Shown here: positions 27,550 through 35,950 of the stretch, piece by piece
Layout: every line of letters starts with the position of its first letter
Position numbering within the stretch: the stretch's first letter is position 1
Source: Delftia sp. PS-11
GTDB taxonomy: Bacteria > Pseudomonadota > Gammaproteobacteria > Burkholderiales > Burkholderiaceae_C
DNA: 64,000 nucleotides
Assembly (NCBI RefSeq): GCF_029870285.1
Contig: NZ_JACSYA010000024.1
Span: 1-64,000 of the forward strand
Reading direction: 5' to 3'
Program-made: the position numbers and the translations under genes
Notes under the pieces: generated by a model
Database searches by the model: none
Told to the model about the DNA's origin: nothing
What the model saw: only the letters and a program-made list of their open reading frames with translations

Positions 27550-29180
27550 ATGCCCCGCTGCTGTCGGTGCGCGACCTGCGCGTGGGCTTTGGCGCCAAGC
27601 CAGTGGTGCATGGCGTGAGCTTTGATGTGGCCGCTGGCGAGAAGCTGGCGCTGGTGGGCGAGTCGGGCTCGGGCAAGACCATCACGGCGCTGTCGCTGCT
27701 GCGCCTGGCGGGCGATGCGCAGATCAGCGGGCAGGCCCTGCTGGCCGGGCGCGACCTGCTGCGCCTGCCCGAGCGCGAAATGCGTGCAGTGCGCGGCGGC
27801 GACGTGGCCATGATCTTTCAGGAACCCATGACGGCGCTGAATCCGCTGATGCCCATGGGCGAGCAGATCGGCGAGGTGCTGCGCCTCAAGCAGGGCCTGA
27901 CCCGTGCCCAGGCGCAAAGCCAGGCCATCGAGCTGCTGGCCACCACAGGCATCCCCGAGCCTGCGCGCCGGGCGCGGGCCTTTGCGCACCAGCTCAGCGG
28001 CGGCCAGCGCCAGCGTGCCATGATCGCCATGGCGCTGGCCAGCCGGCCCAGGCTGCTGCTGGCCGACGAGCCGACGACCGCCCTGGATGTCACGCTGCGG
28101 GGCCAGATTCTGCAGCTGCTCGATGACCTGCAGCGCCAGACCGGCATGGCCGTGCTGATGATCACGCACGACCTCAACCTGGTGCGGCGCTTCGCCGACC
28201 GCGTAGCGGTGATGGAACGCGGCGAGCTGGTGGAGCAGGGGGCGGTGGCCGACGTCATGGGGGCTGCCCGCCATGCGTACACACGCAAGCTGCTGACCAG
28301 CGTGCCCCGGCGCGATCTGCTGGAGCAGACGCCGCAGCCCGGCGCGCAGGCACTGGTCCACGCCCGTGATCTGCAGGTGGCCTACCCGGTGCCACGGCCC
28401 GGCATCCGTGGCTGGTTCGGCGCGGGACGCTTCGTGGCCGTGCAGTCCGCCGCGCTGGACCTGCTGCCGGGCCGCACCGTCGGCGTCGTGGGCGAATCGG
28501 GTTCGGGCAAGTCCACGCTGGCCCAGGCCGTGCTGGGGCTGCTGCCCTGCACGGGGGCGTTGCACATTGCCGGGCAGGCCTGGCAGCAGCCCGCCATGCG
28601 CAACACGCCTGCCAACCTTGCGCTCAGGCGCAAGGTGCAGGTGGTGTTCCAGGATCCGTTCTCATCGCTGTCGCCGCGCCTGACCATCGGCCAGATCGTG
28701 GCCGAGGGGCTGCGGGTGCACAGCCCCGGGCTCGATGCCGGCCAGTGCCGCGCCCGCGTCATCGGCATACTGGAGGCCGTGGGGCTGGCAGAGCCGCAGT
28801 TCCCGGGCCTGCTGGAACGCTATCCGCATGAGTTCTCTGGCGGTCAGCGCCAGCGCATCGCCATCGCGCGGGCGCTGATCCTGGAGCCCGAGGTGCTGGT
28901 GCTGGATGAGCCCACCAGCGCGCTCGATGTCTCCATACAGCAGCAGGTGCTGGCATTGCTGCAGCGGCTGCAGCGCGAGCACGGGCTGGCCTACCTGCTG
29001 ATCACCCATGATGTGGAGGTGATCCGCGCCATGGCCCACGATGTGCTGGTCATGAAGGATGGCGCTATTGTGGAGTCCGGCACCGTGCAGCAGGTGCTGG
29101 GCGCGCCGCGCCAGGACTACACGCGACAGCTGGTGGAGGCGGCCGGGCTGTCTGGTGGAGCAGGCCACGCCAACCTCTGA
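27546..29180 (+). CDS. yejF: Peptide ABC transporter ATPase YejF (two fused ATPase domains)
   Basis: A 544-residue protein with two complete ABC domains in tandem, as usual for YejF. Domain 1 has GESGSGKT, LSGGQRQRAMIAMAL and LLLADEPTTALD; domain 2 has GESGSGKST, FSGGQRQRIAIARAL and LVLDEPTSALD. It powers the YejBE channel. ATG 27546 overlaps the yejE stop. It is the last gene of the operon; no strong hairpin is visible directly after it. Confidence 0.94.
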   Translation: MNAPLLSVRDLRVGFGAKPVVHGVSFDVAAGEKLALVGESGSGKTITALSLLRLAGDAQISGQALLAGRDLLRLPEREMRAVRGGDVAMIFQEPMTALNPLMPMGEQIGEVLRLKQGLTRAQAQSQAIELLATTGIPEPARRARAFAHQLSGGQRQRAMIAMALASRPRLLLADEPTTALDVTLRGQILQLLDDLQRQTGMAVLMITHDLNLVRRFADRVAVMERGELVEQGAVADVMGAARHAYTRKLLTSVPRRDLLEQTPQPGAQALVHARDLQVAYPVPRPGIRGWFGAGRFVAVQSAALDLLPGRTVGVVGESGSGKSTLAQAVLGLLPCTGALHIAGQAWQQPAMRNTPANLALRRKVQVVFQDPFSSLSPRLTIGQIVAEGLRVHSPGLDAGQCRARVIGILEAVGLAEPQFPGLLERYPHEFSGGQRQRIAIARALILEPEVLVLDEPTSALDVSIQQQVLALLQRLQREHGLAYLLITHDVEVIRAMAHDVLVMKDGAIVESGTVQQVLGAPRQDYTRQLVEAAGLSGGAGHANL

Positions 29181-29280
29181 AAATCCCAAATCCAGAGCAG
29201 GCCATGCGATTTTTTTGTGCGAAGGTGTCCGTGGCTATGGCCTAATTGCGTGTTGTCTATTTTTTGAAAAGGAAAATGCC

Positions 29281-29442
29281 ATGGGCAAGAAGATCGTTAC
29301 CGAAGCCGACCGCAAGGCCACTCCCCAGCCCCCGCTGCCCAACGGCTTCAGCCTGCCCACGCACGGCCGTGGCCAGCGCGTCAGCCGCGCCCGCGGTGCG
29401 CACACCCACACCAAGAAGAACCCTGGCAAGCGCCATCGTTGA
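29281..29442 (+). CDS. Small basic protein of unknown function
   Basis: A 53-residue, lysine- and arginine-rich, probably disordered protein (ends KKNPGKRHR) too short for most gene finders. AAGGA lies 8 bp before ATG 29281, an AT-rich upstream stretch could hold a promoter, and a strong terminator follows 35 bp after the stop. These signals support an expressed gene. No domain is recognisable. The composition suggests nucleic acid or ribosome binding, which is a guess. Confidence 0.65.
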   Translation: MGKKIVTEADRKATPQPPLPNGFSLPTHGRGQRVSRARGAHTHTKKNPGKRHR

Positions 29443-29477
29443 GTGCATGCCGCGCATAGCGCGCGGCCTTGCGCAAA

Positions 29478-29507
29478 TGAAAAAGCCCTCGCAAGAGGGC
29501 TTTTTCA
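29478..29507. terminator. Rho-independent terminator after the small basic gene
   Basis: A 13-bp perfect stem (TGAAAAAGCCCTC at 29478-29490 with GAGGGCTTTTTCA at 29495-29507) around a GCAA tetraloop, with T-runs built in on both strands. Confidence 0.92.
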
Positions 29508-29595
29508 TTGGGGGCGTCCATCGGTCTCAACCCGGACTGCCAGCGGCGGTTGGATTGGCTACAGTGCCTTGTCAGCCCAGAGAAAGGCGTTGTAC

Positions 29596-30366
29596 ATGGC
29601 GAGTTGCAAGCAGTGGAGGGCGTGCTGGCGCATGGCGCTGGCGTTGATGTGCGCGCTTGTGGCCGGCCACAGTGCCCGCGCCCAGCCCGGGGCCATGCCG
29701 CCGGGGCCCGCGCCGCTGGTGGCCGCACCCCTGCCGCCCGTGAACTCCATGGCTGCGCGCGTGCTGGCCTGCACGGCCTGCCACGGCCCCGAGGGGCGTG
29801 CCACGCCGGATGGCTATTTCCCGCGCATCGCGGGCAAGCCCGCAGGCTACCTGTACCGCCAGCTGCGCAATTTTCAGCAGGCGCGGCGCAGCTATCCGGC
29901 CATGAACCGGCTGGTGGAGCTGCTGCCGGATGACTATCTGCGCGAGATGGCCGCGCATTTCGCGAGCCTGGATTTGCCTTATGCCCCCGCTGTGCCTGCT
30001 CAATTGCCGGCATCCGAGCTGGCCCTGGGGCAGCGGCTGGCCTTGCAGGGCGATGCACAGCGTGGCCTGCCGGCCTGCGCCGCCTGCCATGGTGCCGGGC
30101 TGCTGGGCGCGGGAGGGGATATTCCGGGGCTTTTGGGCCTGTCGCGGGACTATCTGAACAGCCAGCTCGGCGCCTGGCGCACAGGGCTGCGCCGGGCGGC
30201 TGCGCCGGACTGCATGGAGCGCGTCGCCACAGCGCTGACGCCCCAGGAGGTGGTGGCTGTGGCGGCCTGGCTGTCTTCGCAGCAGGCGGCGCCCGGCGGG
30301 CACCGCGAAGCCATGCCGACGCCCCTGCCGCTGCGCTGCGGCGCGGTGCAGGAGGGACAGCCATGA
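29596..30366 (+). CDS. Diheme c-type cytochrome, periplasmic
   Basis: A 256-residue protein with a signal peptide (hydrophobic about 12-24, cleavage near ARA at 27-29) and two heme-attachment motifs, CTACH (59-63) and CAACH (161-165). Two repeated class I cytochrome domains recall cytochrome c4. A methionine ligand is likely in each domain. The stop overlaps the next cytochrome gene (ATGA at 30363), so the two probably form one electron-transfer unit. ATG 29596 is chosen for the signal peptide and a GAAAGG site; an earlier in-frame start is not supported. Confidence 0.87.
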   Translation: MASCKQWRACWRMALALMCALVAGHSARAQPGAMPPGPAPLVAAPLPPVNSMAARVLACTACHGPEGRATPDGYFPRIAGKPAGYLYRQLRNFQQARRSYPAMNRLVELLPDDYLREMAAHFASLDLPYAPAVPAQLPASELALGQRLALQGDAQRGLPACAACHGAGLLGAGGDIPGLLGLSRDYLNSQLGAWRTGLRRAAAPDCMERVATALTPQEVVAVAAWLSSQQAAPGGHREAMPTPLPLRCGAVQEGQP

Positions 30367-31697
30367 AGCGCCAGCGTGTCATCGGCCTGGGCGCTGCCCT
30401 GCTGTGCGCGGTGGCGCTGCTGGCAGCCTGGGTCGCCTGGCTCAACCTGCGTGGTGAATATGGCGCGCATGCCTACGCAGTGCAGGCGGACAGCACGGAT
30501 CGGGCTGCGCAGATCGAGCGCGGCGCCTATCTGGCCAGGGTGGGCAATTGCGCAGGCTGCCATACTGCTGCGGGGAGCGCCGAGTATGCGGGAGGCCGGG
30601 CGCTGCAGACGCCGTTCGGCACGCTGTACACCAGCAATCTGACACCTGACGACGCAACCGGCCTGGGGCGCTGGAGCGCCCAGGAGTTCTGGCATGCCCT
30701 GCACAATGGCCGTTCGCGCGGCGGGCGACTGCTGTATCCGGCATTCCCTTATGACAGCTACACCCGGGTGACCCAGGCGGATTCCGATGCCCTGTTCGCC
30801 TTCTTGCGCAGCCTGCCGCCCGTGCGCGCCGCTGCGCCGGCGCACGATCTGGGCTTTCCTTATGGCACACAGGCGGCGCTTGCGCTTTGGCGCGCTCTGT
30901 ATTTCAAGCCCGAGGTCTGGCAGCCCGCGCCGGGCCGCTCACCCGAATGGGTGCGCGGTGCCTACCTGGCCCAGGGGCTGGGGCACTGCGCAGCCTGCCA
31001 TGCACCGCGCAACGCGCTGGGCGCATCCGCCCAGGCCATGACCGGCGGCTTTGTGGCAGGGCAGGGCTGGTATGCGCCTTCGTTGCAGGATGCGGGCGCT
31101 GCCGGCGTGAGGGCAGGGCACGAGGCCGGCTGGGTGCGGCTGATGGCCACAGGCACAGGCCCTTCGGGTTCTGCGCTCGGACCCATGGCCGAGGTGGTCG
31201 TGCGCAGCACCCAGCATTGGCAGGCGCAGGACCTGCAGGCGCTGGCCGTCTATCTGCGCGATGAGGCCCCCCAGGCTGATGCGTCCCGGACTGGCGAGTC
31301 CCGGACTGACGCGTCCCGGACTAGCGAGTCCCGGACTGGCCGCACGGCACCGGCCCATGCGCAGCGCATCCTGGGGGAAAAGCTCTACGGCCAGCAGTGC
31401 GCCGTCTGCCATGGCCGCGATGGCCAGGGCGTGCCCGGGGCCTTTGCACCGCTGGCGGGCAATGCCACCGTCAATCTGGCCGAGCCGCGCAACATGCTGC
31501 TGGCCATGCTCGACGGAGGCTATCCCGCCGCGACGGCTCAACACCCCAGGCCCCATGGCATGCCGCCCTTCGGCCATGCGCTCACTGACGGGCAGATCGC
31601 CGCCGTGGCCAGCTACGTGCGCAGCGCCTGGGGCAATCAGGCGCCGGAAGTCGGTACCATGGAGGTTTACCGCGCCAGGCAAGCGCGCGGTTTCTGA
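30363..31697 (+). CDS. Membrane-anchored triheme c-type cytochrome
   Basis: A 444-residue protein with an uncleaved-looking N-terminal helix (about 6-27) and three heme motifs: CAGCH (63-67), CAACH (209-213) and CAVCH (346-350). This layout matches the cytochrome subunits of membrane-bound alcohol, aldehyde or gluconate dehydrogenases, which pass electrons to ubiquinone or an oxidase. No dehydrogenase gene is nearby, so the partner is unknown. Between hemes two and three a hydrophilic linker holds four near-identical 5-residue repeats (311-330 region). Confidence 0.88.
   Translation: MKRQRVIGLGAALLCAVALLAAWVAWLNLRGEYGAHAYAVQADSTDRAAQIERGAYLARVGNCAGCHTAAGSAEYAGGRALQTPFGTLYTSNLTPDDATGLGRWSAQEFWHALHNGRSRGGRLLYPAFPYDSYTRVTQADSDALFAFLRSLPPVRAAAPAHDLGFPYGTQAALALWRALYFKPEVWQPAPGRSPEWVRGAYLAQGLGHCAACHAPRNALGASAQAMTGGFVAGQGWYAPSLQDAGAAGVRAGHEAGWVRLMATGTGPSGSALGPMAEVVVRSTQHWQAQDLQALAVYLRDEAPQADASRTGESRTDASRTSESRTGRTAPAHAQRILGEKLYGQQCAVCHGRDGQGVPGAFAPLAGNATVNLAEPRNMLLAMLDGGYPAATAQHPRPHGMPPFGHALTDGQIAAVASYVRSAWGNQAPEVGTMEVYRARQARGF
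31281..31340 (+). repeat. 15-bp tandem repeat, four copies, inside the cytochrome gene
   Basis: Four 15-bp units at 31281, 31296, 31311 and 31326 share the core GTCCCGGACT and encode ASRTG, ESRTD, ASRTS and ESRTG. The unit is a multiple of three, so gain or loss keeps the frame; the linker length may vary between strains. Confidence 0.9.
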
Positions 31698-31707
31698 GAG
31701 GTTTTCC

Positions 31708-32127
31708 ATGGATTCAGCGGCCGGCGCTCTGCCGGATGACAGTGTAGGTGGCGATGCCCTGCCCCTGTGGTGGGTGGTCTGCCTGTGCGCCCGGTGGTGT
31801 GGCGTATGCAATCAGTACCAGAGCGCATTCGCGCAGTTGGCGGGCCAGTTTCCCCGCATGCGCTTCATCTGGCTCGATGTCGAGGACCGCGAGGATGTGG
31901 CAGGCGATCTGGACATAGAGACCTTCCCGTCGATGCTGGTGGCCGAAGGCGGCCGCGCACGCTTTCTGGGGCCGGTGCTGCCACAGCCGGGCGTGCTGGC
32001 GCGCATGCTGCAGTCCCTGGCCCAGGACCCCGGTGCGGCGCCTGCCGAGCCTGAGGTGGCCCAGGCGCTGCTGCACCGCCTTCAGTCTGCGCAGGATCTG
32101 CCAGCCTTGCCGCAGTCCACTGTCTGA
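31708..32127 (+). CDS. Thioredoxin-like protein
   Basis: A 139-residue thioredoxin-fold protein with the active-site motif WCGVC (C31 and C34) and the cis-proline region ETFPSMLV. There is no signal peptide, so it should act in the cytoplasm. GAGAGG precedes ATG 31708, 10 bp after the cytochrome gene. It may be co-transcribed with the cytochromes, but a functional link, such as thiol handling for heme attachment, would need a periplasmic form. The C-terminal 40 residues are extra to the fold. Confidence 0.78.
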   Translation: MDSAAGALPDDSVGGDALPLWWVVCLCARWCGVCNQYQSAFAQLAGQFPRMRFIWLDVEDREDVAGDLDIETFPSMLVAEGGRARFLGPVLPQPGVLARMLQSLAQDPGAAPAEPEVAQALLHRLQSAQDLPALPQSTV

Positions 32128-32520
32128 TTGGCCTGCAGCTTCAGTGCCTGCAGGGCGAAGACGGCCACCCCCGGTTCGCGCCGTGCTCCCGTGTGCCTAG
32201 CCCCTTCAGATGCGCTGCCCGCTGTTCACCGGCGGGGTGTAGGCCCTAACTGGCCAGAACTGGCCCGGCTGCAAAGTTTTTTGCGGCAATTGGCCAAAGC
32301 CATTTCCACCTTTTTCCGCCTCATTCGGTTTACCGGGTAAGGACTGACAAGTCACCATGGTCTTGCCGCCTGCCACAGCGGGCGCTTGCCATGCATAGCC
32401 ACACCCTGCTTGCAGCACGCCCTGGCCGGTCATAGGCCAGAGCGCGCTGCACGCCTGTCGCTGGTGATGAGTCCCGGTCCGTCGCTTGAATCAATCGAAC
32501 CGAGGAAGAAAAGGGTCGGC
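32128..32520. other. Intergenic region before the TonB receptor gene
   Basis: About 390 bp. It holds a perfect GGCCAG-AA-CTGGCC palindrome (32252-32265) followed by a short T-run near 32277-32282. The receptor promoter should lie here, but I see no convincing Fur box or sigma-factor pair. Confidence 0.4.
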
Positions 32521-35022
32521 ATGTCTCGTCACCAAACGCATCATCGTTCCACACCTGTGCCGCCGCGCTTCGTCCTGCGCCCCACGGTGCTGGCCGTACA
32601 TCTGGCCATGGTGGGCTGGGTTGTCATCGGCGCCGGCTGGGCCGGTCTGTCGCACGCGCAGCAGGCAGCGCCCATGCCGCAAGGCCAGACCGCGACGGCA
32701 ACAAGCCTGCGCCACTACGATATTCCTGCAGGGCCGCTGAATACGGTGCTTGTGCGGTTCCTGTCCGAATCGGGCGTGCTGCTTTCTGGCAGCACGGAGC
32801 TTGCGCGGGGCAAGAGCAGTCCGGGCGTGACAGGCCGCTTCGCTCCCGGCGGCGCATTGGCCGCGCTGCTGGCCGACACCGGGCTGGAGGCCGTGGCGGA
32901 TGCGCGGGGAAGGTACACGCTGCGAACCGCACCAGCGGCAAATGCGCCGCTTGCCACGGTATCGGCGCCCACGGCAGGCGTGGCTGTGCTGGCAGAGGTC
33001 GAGGTGACGACACAGGCGCAACGCGCTGATGGTTTGCCTGCCGCCTATGCCGACGGCCAATTTGCGCGGGGTGGGCGGCTGGGGCTGCTGGGGAACAAGG
33101 ATTTCATGGAGACGCCGTTTTCCACCATCAGCTACACCGAGCAGGCGGTGCGTGACCGCCAGGCCAGCGATATCGGCGAAGTGATCGCGGCTACCGACCC
33201 AAGCATCTATCTGCCGCAGAGGCGCAACTACATTGACTCGTTTTATATCCGCGGTTTCAACACCAACGCGATTGACACAACATTCAATGGGCTGGCTGGT
33301 TTAGCGCCCTTCCTGCGAGGCTCGACGGAGATCGCAGAACGCATTGAAGTGCTCAAAGGGCCTTCTGCCATGCTGAACGGCATGCTGCCGCAGGGCAGCA
33401 TTGGGGGAGCCATCAATATCGTACCCAAGCGCGCCGGCGATACCCCGCTGGCGCGCACCACCGCCAGCTACGAATCCGACAGCCTCTGGGGCGCACATAT
33501 CGATGCTGGCCGGCGCTTTGGTGAAGACAGACAGTGGGGTGTCCGGTTCAACGGTGCACATCGCAATGGCGACACAGCCATAGACAACCAGTCACAGCGC
33601 AGCCAGCTTGCCGCGCTAGCTCTGGACTGGCGTAGCGCAACCGCACGGCTGGCACTCGACATCTACCACCAGGAGGGCCGCATGCGCGGGCTGAACTATT
33701 ACGGCATCGCCAATATCGCCCCGCAGGTGACCACTGTGCCTGCACCTCGCGATGGCAGTGCATCGCTGGTGCCACCATGGAGTTTCGGCAGCGACCGAAC
33801 CGACACTGCCATGCTGCGCGGCGAGATCGACCTTGGCGCGGTGACCCTCTACGCTGCAGCAGGTTGGCAAGGCATGAATTACAGCATGCTTGTAAACAAC
33901 TCCTCCTTGCTCAGTGACACGGGGACCATCGCCAGCGGCATTGTGCGGCTGGACACAGATTATTCGACCCGTTCGGGTGAAGTCGGCATGCGGGGCGGCT
34001 TCGAGCTGGGAGGCACCCGGCATGAGTGGAGCATCGCCGCGACGGGATACCGCCGGAACGGTGATTTCGAACTTGCCAGGGCAGCCGCGCCGATGACCAG
34101 CCTGTACCAGCCAAACTTTGGTCATCCGCCTGCCTTCAGTGGCTTCGGCGGCGGCACGCGGGTCCAGCAAAAGGCGCGGTTGCGCAGTGTGGCGCTGGCC
34201 GACACGGTTTCCTTCTTCGGTGACCGGCTTCAGGTGACGGCCGGCGTGCGACATCAACAGGTCATCAACGCCGCCTATGACGAATCTGCCGTGTCGCCCT
34301 CTGCCGGTGTGCTGTTCAAGGCCAGTGATCAGGTGTCGGTTTATGCGAACACCATCCAAGGTTTGAGTCAAGGCGGCACTGCTCCTGCCACGGCGGCCAA
34401 CGCGGGGGCCATGCTGAAGCCGCATAAATCGCAGCAGTCGGAGGTTGGCTTGAAATACGACATGGGCCGTTTTGCATGGACCGCGAGCCTCTTTCGCATC
34501 ACGCGTCCAAGCACATATACAGACGCGTCAAGCAACGTCTTTGGCGCATATGGCCGGCAACGCAATACAGGTGCCGAGTTCGGGTTCTTCGGCGAATTCA
34601 GGGATGGGCTTCGCCTGAGTGGTGGTGTGGCCTACACCCGCGCAACTCTCGTCAATCAGGCCAGTACGTCCTTTGAGGGGCGGCAGGCAACTGGTGTGCC
34701 GCGCTTGATTGCCAGAGTCGCCGCTGAACTGGATCTGGCAGCAGTTCCTGGTTTGACGCTGACGGCTGGCGCGAACCACACGGGCAGCCAATACGCGACA
34801 CATGACAACCGCCTGAAACTCGGTGCCTACACCGTTGTTGACCTGGGCGTGCGCTATCAGATGCGGCTCGCTGCCAGGCCAATCATTCTGCGGTCCAGCA
34901 TTCACAACGTGTTTAACAAGGCCTATTGGATCGGATCCTGGTCCGGCAGCAGCGACTCGGGCCTCTCAGGTGGTTTGGGCGCGCCGCGCACTCTGATGGT
35001 TTCAGCACAGGTTGATTTTTGA
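32521..35022 (+). CDS. TonB-dependent siderophore receptor with STN signalling domain
   Basis: An 833-residue outer-membrane receptor. After a signal peptide (about 23-48) comes an STN domain (YDIPAGPLNTVLVRFLSESG, about 65-130), then the plug with SFYIRGFNTNAIDTTFNG and EVLKGPSAMLNGMLPQGS, and a 22-strand barrel ending with aromatic-terminal VSAQVDF, as outer-membrane proteins require. It belongs to the FhuE/FpvA-like ferric-siderophore class. An STN domain normally signals through a FecR-type anti-sigma factor, yet none is in the window. It overlaps the next gene by 4 bp. Confidence 0.93.
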   Translation: MSRHQTHHRSTPVPPRFVLRPTVLAVHLAMVGWVVIGAGWAGLSHAQQAAPMPQGQTATATSLRHYDIPAGPLNTVLVRFLSESGVLLSGSTELARGKSSPGVTGRFAPGGALAALLADTGLEAVADARGRYTLRTAPAANAPLATVSAPTAGVAVLAEVEVTTQAQRADGLPAAYADGQFARGGRLGLLGNKDFMETPFSTISYTEQAVRDRQASDIGEVIAATDPSIYLPQRRNYIDSFYIRGFNTNAIDTTFNGLAGLAPFLRGSTEIAERIEVLKGPSAMLNGMLPQGSIGGAINIVPKRAGDTPLARTTASYESDSLWGAHIDAGRRFGEDRQWGVRFNGAHRNGDTAIDNQSQRSQLAALALDWRSATARLALDIYHQEGRMRGLNYYGIANIAPQVTTVPAPRDGSASLVPPWSFGSDRTDTAMLRGEIDLGAVTLYAAAGWQGMNYSMLVNNSSLLSDTGTIASGIVRLDTDYSTRSGEVGMRGGFELGGTRHEWSIAATGYRRNGDFELARAAAPMTSLYQPNFGHPPAFSGFGGGTRVQQKARLRSVALADTVSFFGDRLQVTAGVRHQQVINAAYDESAVSPSAGVLFKASDQVSVYANTIQGLSQGGTAPATAANAGAMLKPHKSQQSEVGLKYDMGRFAWTASLFRITRPSTYTDASSNVFGAYGRQRNTGAEFGFFGEFRDGLRLSGGVAYTRATLVNQASTSFEGRQATGVPRLIARVAAELDLAAVPGLTLTAGANHTGSQYATHDNRLKLGAYTVVDLGVRYQMRLAARPIILRSSIHNVFNKAYWIGSWSGSSDSGLSGGLGAPRTLMVSAQVDF

Positions 35023-35927
35023 TGAACTGCCAACTCTCCCACTCTATTCACACCCTCAGCGCCGTGATGATTGCGGCGGTTGTGCTGAGTGCCTGCGCAT
35101 CCAGCGGCGACAGTGACGGCATGGTTCGGGTGCCAGCAGGCCCATTCTGGATGGGGCTGTCGCAAGACCGGCTGGATCACGCGATTGCCGAATGCCTGAA
35201 AGAACGTAATCCTGGCGAGGATTGTGCCGGCTGGTTTCAGGCTGCGGGGCCGCGCCATCAGGTCTGGCTGGATACATTCCGCATCGATCGCCTGCAGGTC
35301 ACTCAGGCCGATTTCAAGCGGTTCACAGAGGCGACTGGCTACGTCACCGTCGCAGAGCGAGAGAACCTGGGCGGCGTTCGCCGCCAGGAGAAAGGCGAAT
35401 GGGGCTGGTTTGTCCAGCGTGGCGCCACCTGGACTTCTCCGCAAGGGCCAGGCAGCACGCAACCGCTGGACCACCCGGTGCTGCAGGTCAGTTGGAATGA
35501 TGCCGAGGCCTACTGTCGCTGGCGGGGTAAACGCTTGCCCACCGAAGCCCAGTGGGAAAAGGCTGCGCGTGGAACCGATGAGCGCCTCTACGCGTGGGGC
35601 AGCGACTGGCAGGGTGGGCTCCATTCCAATAGTGACAAGCAGGTGCAGGCGACTACGCCTGTAGGCCGATATCTCTCGGGTGCAAGCCCGTACGGTGCCC
35701 TGGATATGACTGGCAATGTCTGGGAATGGGTGGCCGATTGGTATGCGCCTGATACTTACCGCCGTACAGAGCCGCGCAACCCGACCGGGCCATCTCAGGG
35801 AACTACCAGGGTGTTGCGCGGTGGCTCATGGCACCACAGCGCCGTGATATCGATGTCCGCCTACCGCATGCATCAGTCACCACAGGCTCGCAGCAATCTG
35901 ATGGGGTTTCGCTGTGCTGGTGCCTGA
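35019..35927 (+). CDS. Formylglycine-generating-enzyme-like lipoprotein (PvdO-like)
   Basis: A 302-residue protein with a lipoprotein signal peptide (LSAC, lipidated C26) and an FGE-sulfatase/SUMF1 domain over about residues 34-300: MVRVPAGPFWMG, HPVLQVSWNDAEAYCRW, LPTEAQWEKAARG and a GFR end (NLMGFRCAGA). It is translationally coupled to the TonB receptor and precedes a PepSY membrane protein. In fluorescent pseudomonads the homologous PvdO finishes the pyoverdine chromophore in the periplasm, so a role in modifying or processing a siderophore is possible. I cannot tell whether the copper-binding cysteines of true FGE are kept. Confidence 0.82.
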   Translation: MMNCQLSHSIHTLSAVMIAAVVLSACASSGDSDGMVRVPAGPFWMGLSQDRLDHAIAECLKERNPGEDCAGWFQAAGPRHQVWLDTFRIDRLQVTQADFKRFTEATGYVTVAERENLGGVRRQEKGEWGWFVQRGATWTSPQGPGSTQPLDHPVLQVSWNDAEAYCRWRGKRLPTEAQWEKAARGTDERLYAWGSDWQGGLHSNSDKQVQATTPVGRYLSGASPYGALDMTGNVWEWVADWYAPDTYRRTEPRNPTGPSQGTTRVLRGGSWHHSAVISMSAYRMHQSPQARSNLMGFRCAGA

Positions 35928-35950
35928 ATCCGGTTTGCCCATGGCCATGT

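Noticed and set aside
31281..31340. Possible CRISPR array
   Set aside because: The 15-bp units are directly adjacent with no spacers and lie in frame inside a cytochrome gene.
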